Assembly (NCBI RefSeq): GCF_000721605.1
Contig: NZ_JOIZ01000033.1
Coordinates: 1 to 42,225, forward strand
Direction: 5' to 3'
DNA length: 42,225 nucleotides
From: Streptomyces sp. NRRL S-37
GTDB lineage: Bacteria > Actinomycetota > Actinomycetes > Streptomycetales > Streptomycetaceae
Shown: in pieces, positions 1 through 10,774 of the stretch
Layout: the number at the start of each line of letters is the position of its first letter
How positions within the stretch are numbered: position 1 is the first letter of the stretch
Translations under genes and position numbers: made by a program
Notes under the pieces: generated by a model
What the model saw: the letters and a program-made list of their open reading frames with translations, nothing else
Told to the model about the DNA's origin: nothing
Databases searched by the model: none

Positions 1-201
1 CACCCCACCAGTCCCCACCCTCACCTCCCCGCCCGCTCCGCTTGCGCGCCCCGCGCACCAGAGGCAGCGTGGGCCGCGTGCACCCACAAGCCCCGCACCG
101 ACCGCCCGCTTCGGACCCGTACGCCCCCCTGGTTCACCAGGACGTAACCGGCCACCGGCACGAATGGATAACGGCCCCGCTCGCCCCCGTTCCCAGGAGT
201 G
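1..201. other. Upstream region without a convincing gene
   Basis: I see no supported gene here. The open frames on both strands are of low complexity and have neither a ribosome site nor recognisable protein features. The region leads into the operator and leader of the first lipoprotein gene. The gene preceding this locus must lie outside the window. Confidence 0.5.
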
Positions 202-202
202 T

Positions 203-214
203 CTACGCGCGTTA
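203..214. promoter_or_regulatory. Nucleoside-regulon operator, copy 1 (variant CTACGCGCGTTA)
   Basis: CTACGCGCGTTA lies 54 bp before the ATG of the first BMP lipoprotein. It matches the 12-bp palindrome CTACGCGCGTAG found at four other promoters, except for the last two bases. The same variant, followed by AAT, lies upstream of the second BMP gene, so TTAAT may form part of a -10 element that the regulator would cover. The role as operator is inferred from recurrence upstream of nucleoside genes only. Confidence 0.7.
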
Positions 215-268
215 ATGTGCGCCGAACCGAGCGCCCACTGCGGGGCTTTGGAGAATGGGGAACTTCAG

Positions 269-1318
269 ATGCGTCGGATATCCAAACTGACCCGCGTCGC
301 GGTGGGGGTCGCCTCGCTCGCACTCGCCGCCACCGCCTGCGGCGGCACCAGCGGTGACAACGGCGGCAGCGGCGGCTCCAAGGAGAACCTCGGCCTCGCC
401 ATCGCCTACGACATCGGCGGCAAGGGCGACCAGTCCTTCAACGACGCGGCCTTCGCCGGCCTCACCAAGGCCAAGGACGAGTTCGGCTACAAGACCGCCG
501 ACGTCGAACCCACCGAGGGCGAGACCGACGCGGACAAGGAGCAGCGCCTGGCCTCGCTGGCCCGCCAGGGCTACAACCCGGTCATCGGCGTCGGCTTCGC
601 CTACGGCCCCGCGATGAAGGCCGTCGCCGCGAAGTACCCGAAGACCACCTTCGGCATCGTCGACTCCGTGGTCGAGGGCGACAACGTCACCTCCCTCGTC
701 TTCGCCGAGGAGCAGGCCTCCTACCTCGCCGGTGTCGCCGCCGCCAAGGCCACCAAGACGAAGACGGTCGGCTTCGTGGGCGGCGTGGACATCCCGCTGA
801 TCCACAAGTTCCAGGCCGGCTTCGAGCAGGGCGTCAAGGCGACCGACCCCAAGGTCAAGGTGATCCCGCAGTACCTGACGCAGACCGCGGAGGAGGGCGG
901 CTTCTCCAGCCCCGACAAGGGCAAGGCCGCCGCCGAGGGCCAGATCGAGAAGAAGGCCGACGTCATCTACCAGGCGGCCGGCCTCTCCGGCCAGGGCGTC
1001 ATCGAGGCCGCGGCCAAGGCGAAGGTCTGGGCGATCGGTGTCGACTCCGACCAGTACCAGCAGGAAGCCCTCGCCGCGTACAAGGACTACATCCTCACCT
1101 CCGCCCTCAAGGACGTCGGCGGCGCGGTGTACACCCTGGCCAAGTCCGTCGAGGACGGCAAGCCGCTGACCGGCACCCAGGTCTTCGACCTCAAGGTGAA
1201 CGGCGTCGGCCTGTCCGAGAGCAACCCGAAGATGGCCGGGATCCCCGGCCTGACGGACGCCGTGAACAAGGCCAAGGAAGGCATCACCGACGGCTCCATC
1301 CAGGTCAAGACGGAGTAA
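269..1318 (+). CDS. BMP/PnrA-family nucleoside-binding lipoprotein (paralogue 1)
   Basis: Predicted membrane-anchored substrate-binding protein of a nucleoside ABC importer, 349 aa. The N-terminus has twin Arg, a hydrophobic stretch and a lipobox ending in Cys24 (ATAC). The mature part begins with a Gly/Ser linker, then the BMP domain, with IAYDIGGKGDQSFNDAA near residue 45 and a conserved IGVDSDQYQQ stretch near residue 255. BMP-family proteins (TmpC/PnrA, BmpA) bind purine and pyrimidine nucleosides. The ATG at 269 is chosen because the signal peptide starts there; the upstream in-frame extension is not protein-like. It is followed by a strong terminator, so it is its own transcription unit. 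The next gene is a close paralogue. Which nucleoside it prefers cannot be read from sequence. Confidence 0.93.
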   Translation: MRRISKLTRVAVGVASLALAATACGGTSGDNGGSGGSKENLGLAIAYDIGGKGDQSFNDAAFAGLTKAKDEFGYKTADVEPTEGETDADKEQRLASLARQGYNPVIGVGFAYGPAMKAVAAKYPKTTFGIVDSVVEGDNVTSLVFAEEQASYLAGVAAAKATKTKTVGFVGGVDIPLIHKFQAGFEQGVKATDPKVKVIPQYLTQTAEEGGFSSPDKGKAAAEGQIEKKADVIYQAAGLSGQGVIEAAAKAKVWAIGVDSDQYQQEALAAYKDYILTSALKDVGGAVYTLAKSVEDGKPLTGTQVFDLKVNGVGLSESNPKMAGIPGLTDAVNKAKEGITDGSIQVKTE

Positions 1319-1339
1319 CCGGACCCGGTACACACCCAC

Positions 1340-1374
1340 GGAGAGGGCCGGCCCGACGGGCGCCGGCCCTCTCC
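1340..1374 (+). terminator. Strong hairpin terminator after BMP paralogue 1
   Basis: A perfect 13-bp stem (1340-1352 pairing with 1362-1374) with a 9-nt loop lies 22 bp after the stop codon, followed by GTCGTT. It separates the two lipoprotein genes into independent units. No long T tract is present, as is usual in Streptomyces. Confidence 0.85.
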
Positions 1375-1571
1375 GTCGTTCCCACGCCCTTCCGGGGGAG
1401 GCGGGGCCTCGCGCCGCGCGGGCGCGAAAAGGGCCCGGGGCCGATGCGCCGAGGGCTCCCGCTCACCCACAGCCACCCCCCGTTCGCGCCCGGCGACGCC
1501 CCGCCCACCGCTCGGCGTTACGTTGGCCACGGCCGCATAACAAGGTGGACAGAAGGGGTTTTCAGGCAGGT
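1375..1571. other. Intergenic region between the two BMP genes
   Basis: No gene seen. The stretch is GC-rich with small inverted repeats. Its right end leads into the second operator, whose surroundings copy those of the first lipoprotein gene. Confidence 0.5.
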
Positions 1572-1583
1572 CTACGCGCGTTA
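1572..1583. promoter_or_regulatory. Nucleoside-regulon operator, copy 2 (variant CTACGCGCGTTA)
   Basis: CTACGCGCGTTA lies 67 bp before the second BMP ATG. The flanks agree with copy 1: GTCTACGCGCGTTAAT followed by a similar TGCG-rich leader and a GGCGCTTTG or GGGGCTTTG element nearer the gene. The regulatory region was therefore duplicated or conserved together with the coding sequence. Confidence 0.7.
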
Positions 1584-1650
1584 ATCTGCGGCAGAGCCAG
1601 CGCCGCAGCTGAACACGTCCCGGCGCTTTGTACGACTAGGAGCACCACAC

Positions 1651-2700
1651 ATGCGCCGGATTTCCCGGATCACGGTCGCAGGCGCAGCGACCGCCTCCCT
1701 GGCCCTCGCCCTCTCCGCCTGTGGCGGCACCTCCACCTCCTCGAGCTCCTCGGAGTCGAAGGGTGACAAGGGCCTCGCCATCGCGTACGACGTCGGCGGC
1801 AAGGGCGACCAGTCCTTCAACGACGCCGCGTACGCGGGCCTGGAGCAGGCGAAGAAGGAGTTCGGCTACGAGACGGCCGACGTCGAGCCCACCGACGGCG
1901 AGACCGACGCCGACAAGGAGCAGCGCCTGGTCTCGCTGGCGAAGCAGGGTTACAACCCGGTCGTCGGTGTCGGCTACGCGTACGCCGCCGCCGTGAAGGG
2001 TGCCGCGGAGAAGTTCCCGGACACCACCTTCGGCATCGTCGACGACGCCACGATCGAGGCGAAGAACGTCGCCGACCTGGTCTTCTCCGAGGAGCAGGCC
2101 TCCTACCTGGCCGGTGTCGCCGCCGCCAAGAGCACCAAGACGAAGACGGTCGGCTTCGTGGGCGGTGTGAACATCCCGCTGATCCACAAGTTCCGCGCGG
2201 GCTTCGAGCAGGGCGTCAAGGACACCGACCCCAAGGTCAAGGTCATCTCGCAGTTCCTGACCCAGACCGCGGAGGAGGGCGGCTTCTCCAGCCCCGACAA
2301 GGGCAAGAGCGCCGCCGAGGGCCAGATCGAGAAGAAGGCGGACGTCGTCTACGCGGCCGCCGGCCTGTCCGGCCAGGGCGTCATCGAGGCCGCCGCCGCC
2401 AACAAGGTGTGGGCGATCGGTGTCGACTCCGACCAGTACCAGCAGGAAGCCCTCGCCACGTACAAGGACTCGATCCTGACCTCGGCGATGAAGGACGTCG
2501 CCAAGGCGGTGTACAACCTGGCGAAGTCGGTGGAGGACGGCAAGCCCACGACCGGTATCGTCAAGGGCGATCTGAAGACGGGTGAGGTGAGCCTGTCGAA
2601 CTCCAACCCGAAGTTCGCGGACGACGCCGAGCTCCAGGAAGCCATCGAGACGGCCAAGGAGAAGATCGTCAGCGGCGAGATCAAGGTCAAGTCGAGCTGA
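1651..2700 (+). CDS. BMP/PnrA-family nucleoside-binding lipoprotein (paralogue 2)
   Basis: Second predicted nucleoside-binding lipoprotein, also 349 aa and closely similar to its upstream neighbour along the whole length. Lipobox LSAC ends at Cys24; a short Ser-rich linker follows. Shared blocks include IAYDVGGKGDQSFNDAA, the QTAEEGGFSSPDKGK stretch and IGVDSDQYQQEALA. AGGAG at 1638-1642 is correctly placed for the ATG at 1651. The C-termini of the two copies diverge most, around the last 60 residues. It lies directly before the ABC ATPase and permease genes but is cut off from them by a strong terminator, which would let binding protein be made in excess of the membrane complex. Confidence 0.94.
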   Translation: MRRISRITVAGAATASLALALSACGGTSTSSSSSESKGDKGLAIAYDVGGKGDQSFNDAAYAGLEQAKKEFGYETADVEPTDGETDADKEQRLVSLAKQGYNPVVGVGYAYAAAVKGAAEKFPDTTFGIVDDATIEAKNVADLVFSEEQASYLAGVAAAKSTKTKTVGFVGGVNIPLIHKFRAGFEQGVKDTDPKVKVISQFLTQTAEEGGFSSPDKGKSAAEGQIEKKADVVYAAAGLSGQGVIEAAAANKVWAIGVDSDQYQQEALATYKDSILTSAMKDVAKAVYNLAKSVEDGKPTTGIVKGDLKTGEVSLSNSNPKFADDAELQEAIETAKEKIVSGEIKVKSS

Positions 2701-2737
2701 GGCAAGTCACCCTGAAACACCCGGGGTCGCGTCCGCT

Positions 2738-2776
2738 CGACGGGGTACGAGGAGCCAGGCTCCTCGTACCCCGTCG
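2738..2776 (+). terminator. Strong hairpin terminator after BMP paralogue 2
   Basis: A perfect 17-bp stem (2738-2754 with 2760-2776) and a 5-nt loop lie 38 bp after the stop. It precedes the next operator at 2813 and so separates the binding-protein gene from the transporter operon. Confidence 0.88.
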
Positions 2777-2812
2777 GTCGAGTGCGCCGCCCCTTTGCAT
2801 GCCGTAGGGGCG

Positions 2813-2824
2813 CTACGCGCGTAG
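2813..2824. promoter_or_regulatory. Nucleoside-regulon operator, copy 3 (perfect CTACGCGCGTAG)
   Basis: Perfect 12-bp palindrome between the terminator of the second BMP gene and the CCAGGAG ribosome site (about 2839) of the transporter operon. It is the only obvious control element for the ATPase-permease-permease-cdd-deoA run. Confidence 0.8.
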
Positions 2825-2900
2825 ACGGCCCCCGTCCCCAGGAGAGTGCGTCATCAACGCGTCCAGCAGCCCTCCGGCCGGAGCGGCGGTCAACGATTCG

Positions 2901-4459
<1,559 letters not shown>

Positions 4460-4460
<1 letters not shown>

Positions 4461-5584
4461 TGAAGAAGTTCGACAAGGAGCGCGTGCTCCTCGCGGTGGC
4501 CGGACCGGTCATCGCGCTCGCCGTGGCCTTCGTGCTCAGTGCGATCGTCCTGATCGCGTCGGGCAAGAACCCGGTCGAACCGTTCGCCCTGATGTTCGAG
4601 CAGGCCGGTTTCTCCGACATCCAGGTCCTGATCATCAACCAGGCCTCGATGTACTACATCGCCGCCCTCGCGGTCGCCATCGGCTTCCGCATGAACCTGT
4701 TCAACATCGGCGTCGACGGCCAGTACCAGCTCGGCGCCATGATGGCCGCCGTCGTCGGCGCCCACGCCGCCCTCCCGGCGTTCCTCCAGGTCCCGCTGCT
4801 GCTGCTGACCGCCGTCCTCACCGGCGCCTTCTGGGCCGGCATCGCCGGCGTCCTCAAGGTCACCCGCGGCGTCAGCGAGGTCGTCGCCACGATCATGCTC
4901 AACGCGATCGCCACCTCGCTCATCGTCTACATGTGGAAGCCGGACGTCTTCGGCGTCAAGATCGGCAACAACAGCACCACCGGCGAGATGCACGAGTCCG
5001 GCTGGATCCCCGGCATCGACATGGGCGCGGCCGGCGAGATCTACGGCCTGGTGATCCTCGCCGTCCTGCTCGGCATCGGCTACTGGGTCACCCTCAACCG
5101 CACCCGCTTCGGCTTCGACCTGCGCGCCTCCGGCGCCTCCGAGTCCGCCGCCTCCGCCAGCGGCGTCGACCCCAGGCGCATGGTCCTCACCGCCATGCTG
5201 CTCTCCGGCGCCATCGCCGGCCTCGCGGGCCTGCCGATCCTCCTCGGCGACTCCCACACCTACAACCTCAACTTCCCCACCGGCATCGGCTTCCTCGGCA
5301 TCGGCATCGCCCTGCTCGGCCGCAACAGCCCGGTCGGCATCGCCTTCGCCGCCCTGCTGTGGGCCTGGCTCGACAAGGCCTCGCCCGAACTGGACTTCCA
5401 CGGCTACGACAAGGAGATCGCGGTCATCATGCAGGGCCTGATCGTCCTCTCGGTGGTCGTCTCCTACGAGGCCGTCCGCGAGTGGGGCCTGCGCCGCCAG
5501 CAGCGCCGGGTCGGCGCGGAGCTCGCCGCGGGACACGTCCTGGGCGCCGACAACAACACCACGAAGGAGGTGGCCGGCCGATGA
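4460..5584 (+). CDS. Nucleoside ABC transporter permease 1
   Basis: Integral membrane subunit of the nucleoside importer, 374 aa, branched-chain amino acid/ribose-type permease fold (BPD_transp_2; YufP/NupB-like). After a short basic N-terminus (MKKFDKER) come several hydrophobic helices. The segment GVSEVVATIMLNAIATS near residue 140 is the family's conserved cytoplasmic loop and helix. The ATG overlaps the ATPase stop by one base (TGATG) and the stop overlaps the next ATG (ATGA), so the three transporter genes should be translationally coupled. The C-terminal tail is basic then Ala/Gly-rich and likely cytoplasmic. Confidence 0.93.
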
Positions 5585-6855
5585 CCGCTCCGACCACAGC
5601 GACCGACGTCAACCAGCCGTCGCTGGAACACGCACCGCCGACCGGCCGCCGCATGTCGTGGCCCGTCCTGCTCCTGGTCATCGCCGGAGCCCTGGCCCTG
5701 GTCTCGATCGTCCGCATCATCACCGGCGCGGACGGCATCACCAACGTCAGCCAGATGTCCACCGCCCTCCAGCTCGCCGTTCCGATCGGCCTCGCCGGTC
5801 TCGGCGGCCTGTGGGCCGAGCGCGCGGGCGTCGTCAACATCGGCCTCGAGGGCATGATGATCCTGGGCACCTGGTTCGGCGCCTGGGCCGGATTCCAGTG
5901 GGGCCCGTGGACCGGCGTCCTCGTCGGCGTCATCGGCGGCTGCCTCGGCGGACTGCTGCACGCGATCGTCACGATCACCTTCAACGTCAACCACATCGTC
6001 TCCGGTGTGGCCATCAACATCCTCGCCCTCGGCGCCACCCGCTACCTCGCCCCCCTCGCCTTCGAGGGCCACCAGGGCGGCTCCGCCAAGCAGTCCCCGG
6101 CGGTCGAGTCCCTCGGCCACTTCACCGTGCCGGGACTGTCCGACGGACTGAGCGACCTCAACGACAAGGGCTGGTTCCTCGTCTCGGACATCGCGGGACT
6201 GCTCGGCGGACTGGTCACCGATGTCTCCTGGCTGACCCTGATCGCCGTCGCGCTCGTCCCCGCCACCTGGTGGATCCTGTGGCGCACGGCCTTCGGCCTG
6301 CGCCTGCGCTCCTGCGGCGAGAACCCGGTCGCCGCCGAGTCCCTCGGCGTCAACGTCTACAAGTACAAGTACCTCGCCGTGATCATCTCCGGCGGTCTGG
6401 CCGGCCTCGGCGGCGTCTTCCTCTCCATCGTGGCCAACCCCTTCTACCTGGAGGGCCAGACCAGCGGCCGCGGCTACATCGGCCTCGCCGCGATGATCTT
6501 CGGCAACTGGATGCCCGGCGGCCTCGCCATCGGCGCCGGCCTCTTCGGCTACACCGACAGCCTCAACCTGCGCGGCGGCTCCGCCAACGTGCACGCCCTG
6601 CTGCTGCTCGGCGCGCTGCTGCTGGTCATCGGCGCGATCTGGCTGGCCGTCCGCAAGAAGTACGTCCACGCGGTGATCACCCTGGTCATCGGCGCCCTCG
6701 TCGGGACCTGGTACGCCACCACCAACGAGGTCCCCAACCAGGTCGTCTCCGCCACGCCGTACGTCATCACCCTCGTGGTCCTCGCCCTCTCCGCGCAGCG
6801 GCTGCGCATGCCCAAGGCGGACGGCATGCCGTACCGGAAGGGACAGGGCAAGTGA
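5581..6855 (+). CDS. Nucleoside ABC transporter permease 2
   Basis: Second permease subunit, 424 aa, YufQ/NupC-like. A hydrophilic N-terminus of about 25 residues precedes the first membrane helix. Conserved family features are AERAGVVNIGLEGMM near residue 80 and FNVNHIVSGVAINILALG near residue 135. It carries extra hydrophobic segments at the C-terminus (after residue 335) compared with permease 1. ATGA overlap with the preceding gene and GTGA overlap with cdd show a tight operon. Together with permease 1 and the ATPase it should form one importer served by the two BMP lipoproteins. Confidence 0.93.
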   Translation: MTAPTTATDVNQPSLEHAPPTGRRMSWPVLLLVIAGALALVSIVRIITGADGITNVSQMSTALQLAVPIGLAGLGGLWAERAGVVNIGLEGMMILGTWFGAWAGFQWGPWTGVLVGVIGGCLGGLLHAIVTITFNVNHIVSGVAINILALGATRYLAPLAFEGHQGGSAKQSPAVESLGHFTVPGLSDGLSDLNDKGWFLVSDIAGLLGGLVTDVSWLTLIAVALVPATWWILWRTAFGLRLRSCGENPVAAESLGVNVYKYKYLAVIISGGLAGLGGVFLSIVANPFYLEGQTSGRGYIGLAAMIFGNWMPGGLAIGAGLFGYTDSLNLRGGSANVHALLLLGALLLVIGAIWLAVRKKYVHAVITLVIGALVGTWYATTNEVPNQVVSATPYVITLVVLALSAQRLRMPKADGMPYRKGQGK

Positions 6856-7265
6856 CCTCCGCCGGGTCCACCGCGGCCGGCACCGACTGGGAGGCGCTGC
6901 GCGCCGTGGCACGGGACGCCATGACCCACGCCTACGCCCCCTACTCGGGCTACCCGGTCGGCGTGGCGGCCCTGGTCGACGACGGACGCACGGTCTCCGG
7001 CTGCAACGTCGAGAACGCCTCGTACGGGCTCGGCCTGTGCGCCGAGTGCGGACTGGTCTCCGAGCTCCAGCGCACCGGGGGCGGCCGGCTCACCCACTTC
7101 ACCTGCGTGGACGGCGACGGCGAGATCCTCGTCCCGTGCGGCCGCTGCCGCCAGCTGCTGTACGAGTTCGGCGGCCCCGGCCTGCTCCTGGAGACCCCGG
7201 CGGGCATCCTCCCGCTCTCCGAGATGCTGCCCCAGGCCTTCGGCCCGCAGCACCTCACCAAGTAA
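6852..7265 (+). CDS. cdd: Cytidine deaminase
   Basis: Converts cytidine and deoxycytidine to uridine and deoxyuridine in the cytoplasm. The protein is 137 aa, the size of the homotetrameric form. Visible motifs: YAPYSGYPVG near 28-37, CNVENASYG at 51-59, CAE at 63-65 (Zn ligand Cys63, proton-shuttling Glu65) and PCGRCRQ at 95-101 (Zn ligands Cys96 and Cys99). The GTG start overlaps the stop of permease 2 (GTGA), placing it in the importer operon. Imported cytosine nucleosides are thus deaminated directly before phosphorolysis by the next gene product. Confidence 0.95.
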   Translation: MTSAGSTAAGTDWEALRAVARDAMTHAYAPYSGYPVGVAALVDDGRTVSGCNVENASYGLGLCAECGLVSELQRTGGGRLTHFTCVDGDGEILVPCGRCRQLLYEFGGPGLLLETPAGILPLSEMLPQAFGPQHLTK

Positions 7266-7273
7266 TTCCCGTA

Positions 7274-7327
7274 CGGCCCCTCCGGGCGACCGCCGGCATC
7301 CGCCGATACCGTCGTCCGGAGGGGCCG
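7274..7327 (+). other. Long inverted repeat between cdd and deoA
   Basis: A perfect 12-bp stem (7274-7285 with 7316-7327) encloses a 30-nt loop, in the 94-bp gap between cdd and deoA. It ends about 16 bases before the deoA GGAAGGA ribosome site. It could be a partial terminator, an mRNA processing or stability element, or a leader structure controlling deoA translation. Nothing indicates which. Confidence 0.6.
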
Positions 7328-7359
7328 CACCCTTCGCACCTCCGGAAGGAACGCCAGCC

Positions 7360-8643
<1,284 letters not shown>

Positions 8644-8664
8644 CCTGCGGTTTCCTCATCAGGG

Positions 8665-8700
8665 CGAACGGGACCGGTGGACCCTCACCGGTCCCGTTCG
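8665..8700 (+). terminator. Terminator of the nucleoside importer operon
   Basis: A perfect 15-bp stem (8665-8679 with 8686-8700) and 6-nt loop lie 21 bp after deoA. Confidence 0.88.
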
Positions 8701-8737
8701 GCATGCTGTACTCGGTGACGCACCGAAGGAGACCGCC

Positions 8738-9322
8738 ATGAGCGCACTCACCGTGAGCCAGGAGCCCGACCAGAACTGGGGCGACCTCGTCCGGTTCTGG
8801 GAGGAGATGGAATGGCCCGAGGGCAGCAAGGTGGAGATCATCGAGGGGATCATCACCGTGTCACCCGCTCCCGCGTACCGCCACAACGTGATCGCGGCCC
8901 GCATCCAGCGTCGCCTCTACTCCGTGATCCCCGAGGACTGGGAAATCTTCCAGACTCTGGCCATCGCTGTGCCGTCGCGTCTGGGCATGCTCATCCCGGA
9001 CCTCGTGGTCGCCCCGGTACGGGACCACACCGAGTCGGACACTCACATCCCTGCCGCTCTCGCCGAACTGGTCGTCGAGGTCACCTCGAAGTCCAACGCC
9101 CGCAATGACCGCGTCAGTAAGCCTGCCGCCTACGCCACCGCGGGCATCCCGCTCTACCTCCTCGTCGACCGCTGGGCCCCCAACGGACCGACCGCGACTC
9201 TCTACGGTGAACCGAAGGGTGACGTCTACCGCCCCTTGAGCACCGCGAAGTTCGGCGAGCCGATCAAGCTCCCTGCCCCCTTCGACCTCGTCATCGACAC
9301 CAGCGAGTTCCCCGAGACCTGA
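8738..9322 (+). CDS. Uma2-family endonuclease-fold protein (DUF820)
   Basis: A 194-aa protein of the Uma2 family, with a PD-(D/E)XK nuclease-like fold. Characteristic stretches: PDLVVAP around 87-93 (Asp88), ELVVEVTSKS at 110-119 (Glu114), then a Lys (128) and GIPLYLLVD around 136-144. AAGGAG precedes the ATG at 8738. These genes are often present in many copies in Streptomyces and cyanobacteria, and their cellular role is unknown. It stands alone here with no partner toxin, methylase or transposase. It lies just after a terminator, so it has its own promoter. Codon use is somewhat less GC-extreme than in its neighbours. Confidence 0.85.
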   Translation: MSALTVSQEPDQNWGDLVRFWEEMEWPEGSKVEIIEGIITVSPAPAYRHNVIAARIQRRLYSVIPEDWEIFQTLAIAVPSRLGMLIPDLVVAPVRDHTESDTHIPAALAELVVEVTSKSNARNDRVSKPAAYATAGIPLYLLVDRWAPNGPTATLYGEPKGDVYRPLSTAKFGEPIKLPAPFDLVIDTSEFPET

Positions 9323-9323
9323 C

Positions 9324-10244
9324 TCACCCCAGCAACGCCGCCACCACCACCAGCACCGGCACCGACAGCACCGTCGACACCAGGATCGCCTCCTGGGCCA
9401 GCTTCTCGCCCACCCGGTAGCTGCTCGCGTAGGTGAAGAGGTTCTGGGCGGCCGGGAGGGCCGAGGTCACCACCACGTCCAGCAGGTGCGCGCCGCGCAG
9501 CCCGAAGACGCCCACCGCCAGCGCCCAGGCCGCCAGCGGCTGGCCCACCGCCTTCAGGCCCACGGCGAGCAGGACGGCGCCCCGGTCACCGCCCCGCAGG
9601 GGCAGCGTGCTGCCGCGCAGCGAGATGCCGAAGGCGAGCAGCACGGCGGGGACCGCCATGTTGCCGATCAGGGTCACCGGGTCCCACACCGGCCCCGGTA
9701 TCCCGACCCCGGCCGCCGACACCGCCACCCCCGCCAGCGACCCCACCGCGATCGGATTGCGCAACGGGGTCAGGATCCGCCGCCACAGCGGCTGCTTCTC
9801 GCCCGCCGTCGACAGGTCGAGGATCGTCAGCGCGACCGGCGTGACCCCGACCAGCTGGAACAGCAGCACCGGCGCCACCAGCGAGGCGTCGCCCAGTACG
9901 TACACGGCGATCGGGATCCCCAGGTTGCCGGAGTTGACGTAGCTGGAGCACAGGGCGCCGATGGTGGTGCGGCCCACCCCCCAGCCCCGTACGACACCCA
10001 CCGCGACGAAGACGCCCGCCACCGCCGCCGTGCTCAGCGCGGTGACCAGCAGCCGGCTGGAGAAGACCACCGACAGGTCGGCCCGGGCGAGCGTGGTGAA
10101 CAGCAGCGCCGGGGACGCCACATGGAACGCCAGCTTCGTCAGGACCTCACGGCCCTGCGCGCCGAGATACCCCCGGCGGCCGATGACATAGCCGACGCCG
10201 ATGACGACGGCGATCACCAGGAACCCGCTCAGCACCCCCTGCAC
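9324..10244 (-). CDS. AEC (auxin efflux carrier)-family transporter
   Basis: A 306-aa integral membrane protein. It begins directly with a hydrophobic segment and has about ten predicted helices in two halves, typical of AEC-family permeases. Visible features include YLGAQGREVLTKLAFHVASPALLF in the N-terminal half, quoted here only in part as REVLTKLAFHVASPALL, and LPAAQNLFTYASSY near the C-terminus. Bacterial members carry small carboxylates or other anions; the substrate here is unknown. The start is GTG at 10244 with GAGGAG upstream. It is convergent with the Uma2 gene, the stops being only about 1 bp apart, and has no link to the nucleoside genes. Confidence 0.85.
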   Translation of the reverse strand: MQGVLSGFLVIAVVIGVGYVIGRRGYLGAQGREVLTKLAFHVASPALLFTTLARADLSVVFSSRLLVTALSTAAVAGVFVAVGVVRGWGVGRTTIGALCSSYVNSGNLGIPIAVYVLGDASLVAPVLLFQLVGVTPVALTILDLSTAGEKQPLWRRILTPLRNPIAVGSLAGVAVSAAGVGIPGPVWDPVTLIGNMAVPAVLLAFGISLRGSTLPLRGGDRGAVLLAVGLKAVGQPLAAWALAVGVFGLRGAHLLDVVVTSALPAAQNLFTYASSYRVGEKLAQEAILVSTVLSVPVLVVVAALLG

Positions 10245-10414
10245 GGCGGCTCCTCGCGGACGCGAAGGGCATCGGACACCGGGGGCGGGGAGGGTCTATG
10301 GCACATACAGCCAACCCTCCGGGGAGGGCCGCGTCCAGGTCAATGTGATCCTTACGGCGCCGGCCGCCCGCGATGAGTTGCGCGCCGACGCCCGGTCTAC
10401 CGGTCGTGGACGCC

Positions 10415-10774
10415 ATGACACCGCCCGTACTCGTACTCAGCGGCCCCCTCACCCGGGACGAGGTGAGCGGGCCCTGCGACGCGCTGCGGGCGCTGCTGGA
10501 CGGGGGAGGCGGCGGTGGCGGCTCGGGCAGGGTGGTCGTGTGTGATGTCGCCGGGCTGGGGCCGGCCGGTCTCGCCGCCGTGAACCTGCTCGCACGGCTC
10601 CAGCTCACCGCCCGTCGGTCCGGGGGCCGGATACGGCTGCGCGATCCCTCCCCGGCGCTATGCGCTCTGCTCGACCTGGTCGGCCTCCGCTTCGAGGTGG
10701 AGGGGCAGCCCGAACAGCGGGAACCACCGCTGGGTGTCGAGGAAACAGTGGAACCCGGTGATCCGGCCGCCTGA
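10415..10774 (+). CDS. STAS-domain protein (anti-sigma-factor-antagonist-like)
   Basis: A small STAS-domain protein of about 119 aa. The order is: beta strand PVLVLSGPLTR, a Gly-rich insertion, the core VVVCDVAGLGPAGLAAVNLLARL, and a strand-helix with LCALLDLVGL. STAS proteins usually bind anti-sigma kinases; the phosphorylatable Ser/Thr after the core Asp is replaced here (DVAGLGPAGL), so classic regulation by phosphorylation looks unlikely. The start is uncertain: ATG 10415, GTG 10406 and ATG 10373 are all in frame, and none has a good ribosome site. Its last ~38 codons overlap the 3' end of the ECF sigma gene on the opposite strand. Confidence 0.7.
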   Translation: MTPPVLVLSGPLTRDEVSGPCDALRALLDGGGGGGGSGRVVVCDVAGLGPAGLAAVNLLARLQLTARRSGGRIRLRDPSPALCALLDLVGLRFEVEGQPEQREPPLGVEETVEPGDPAA

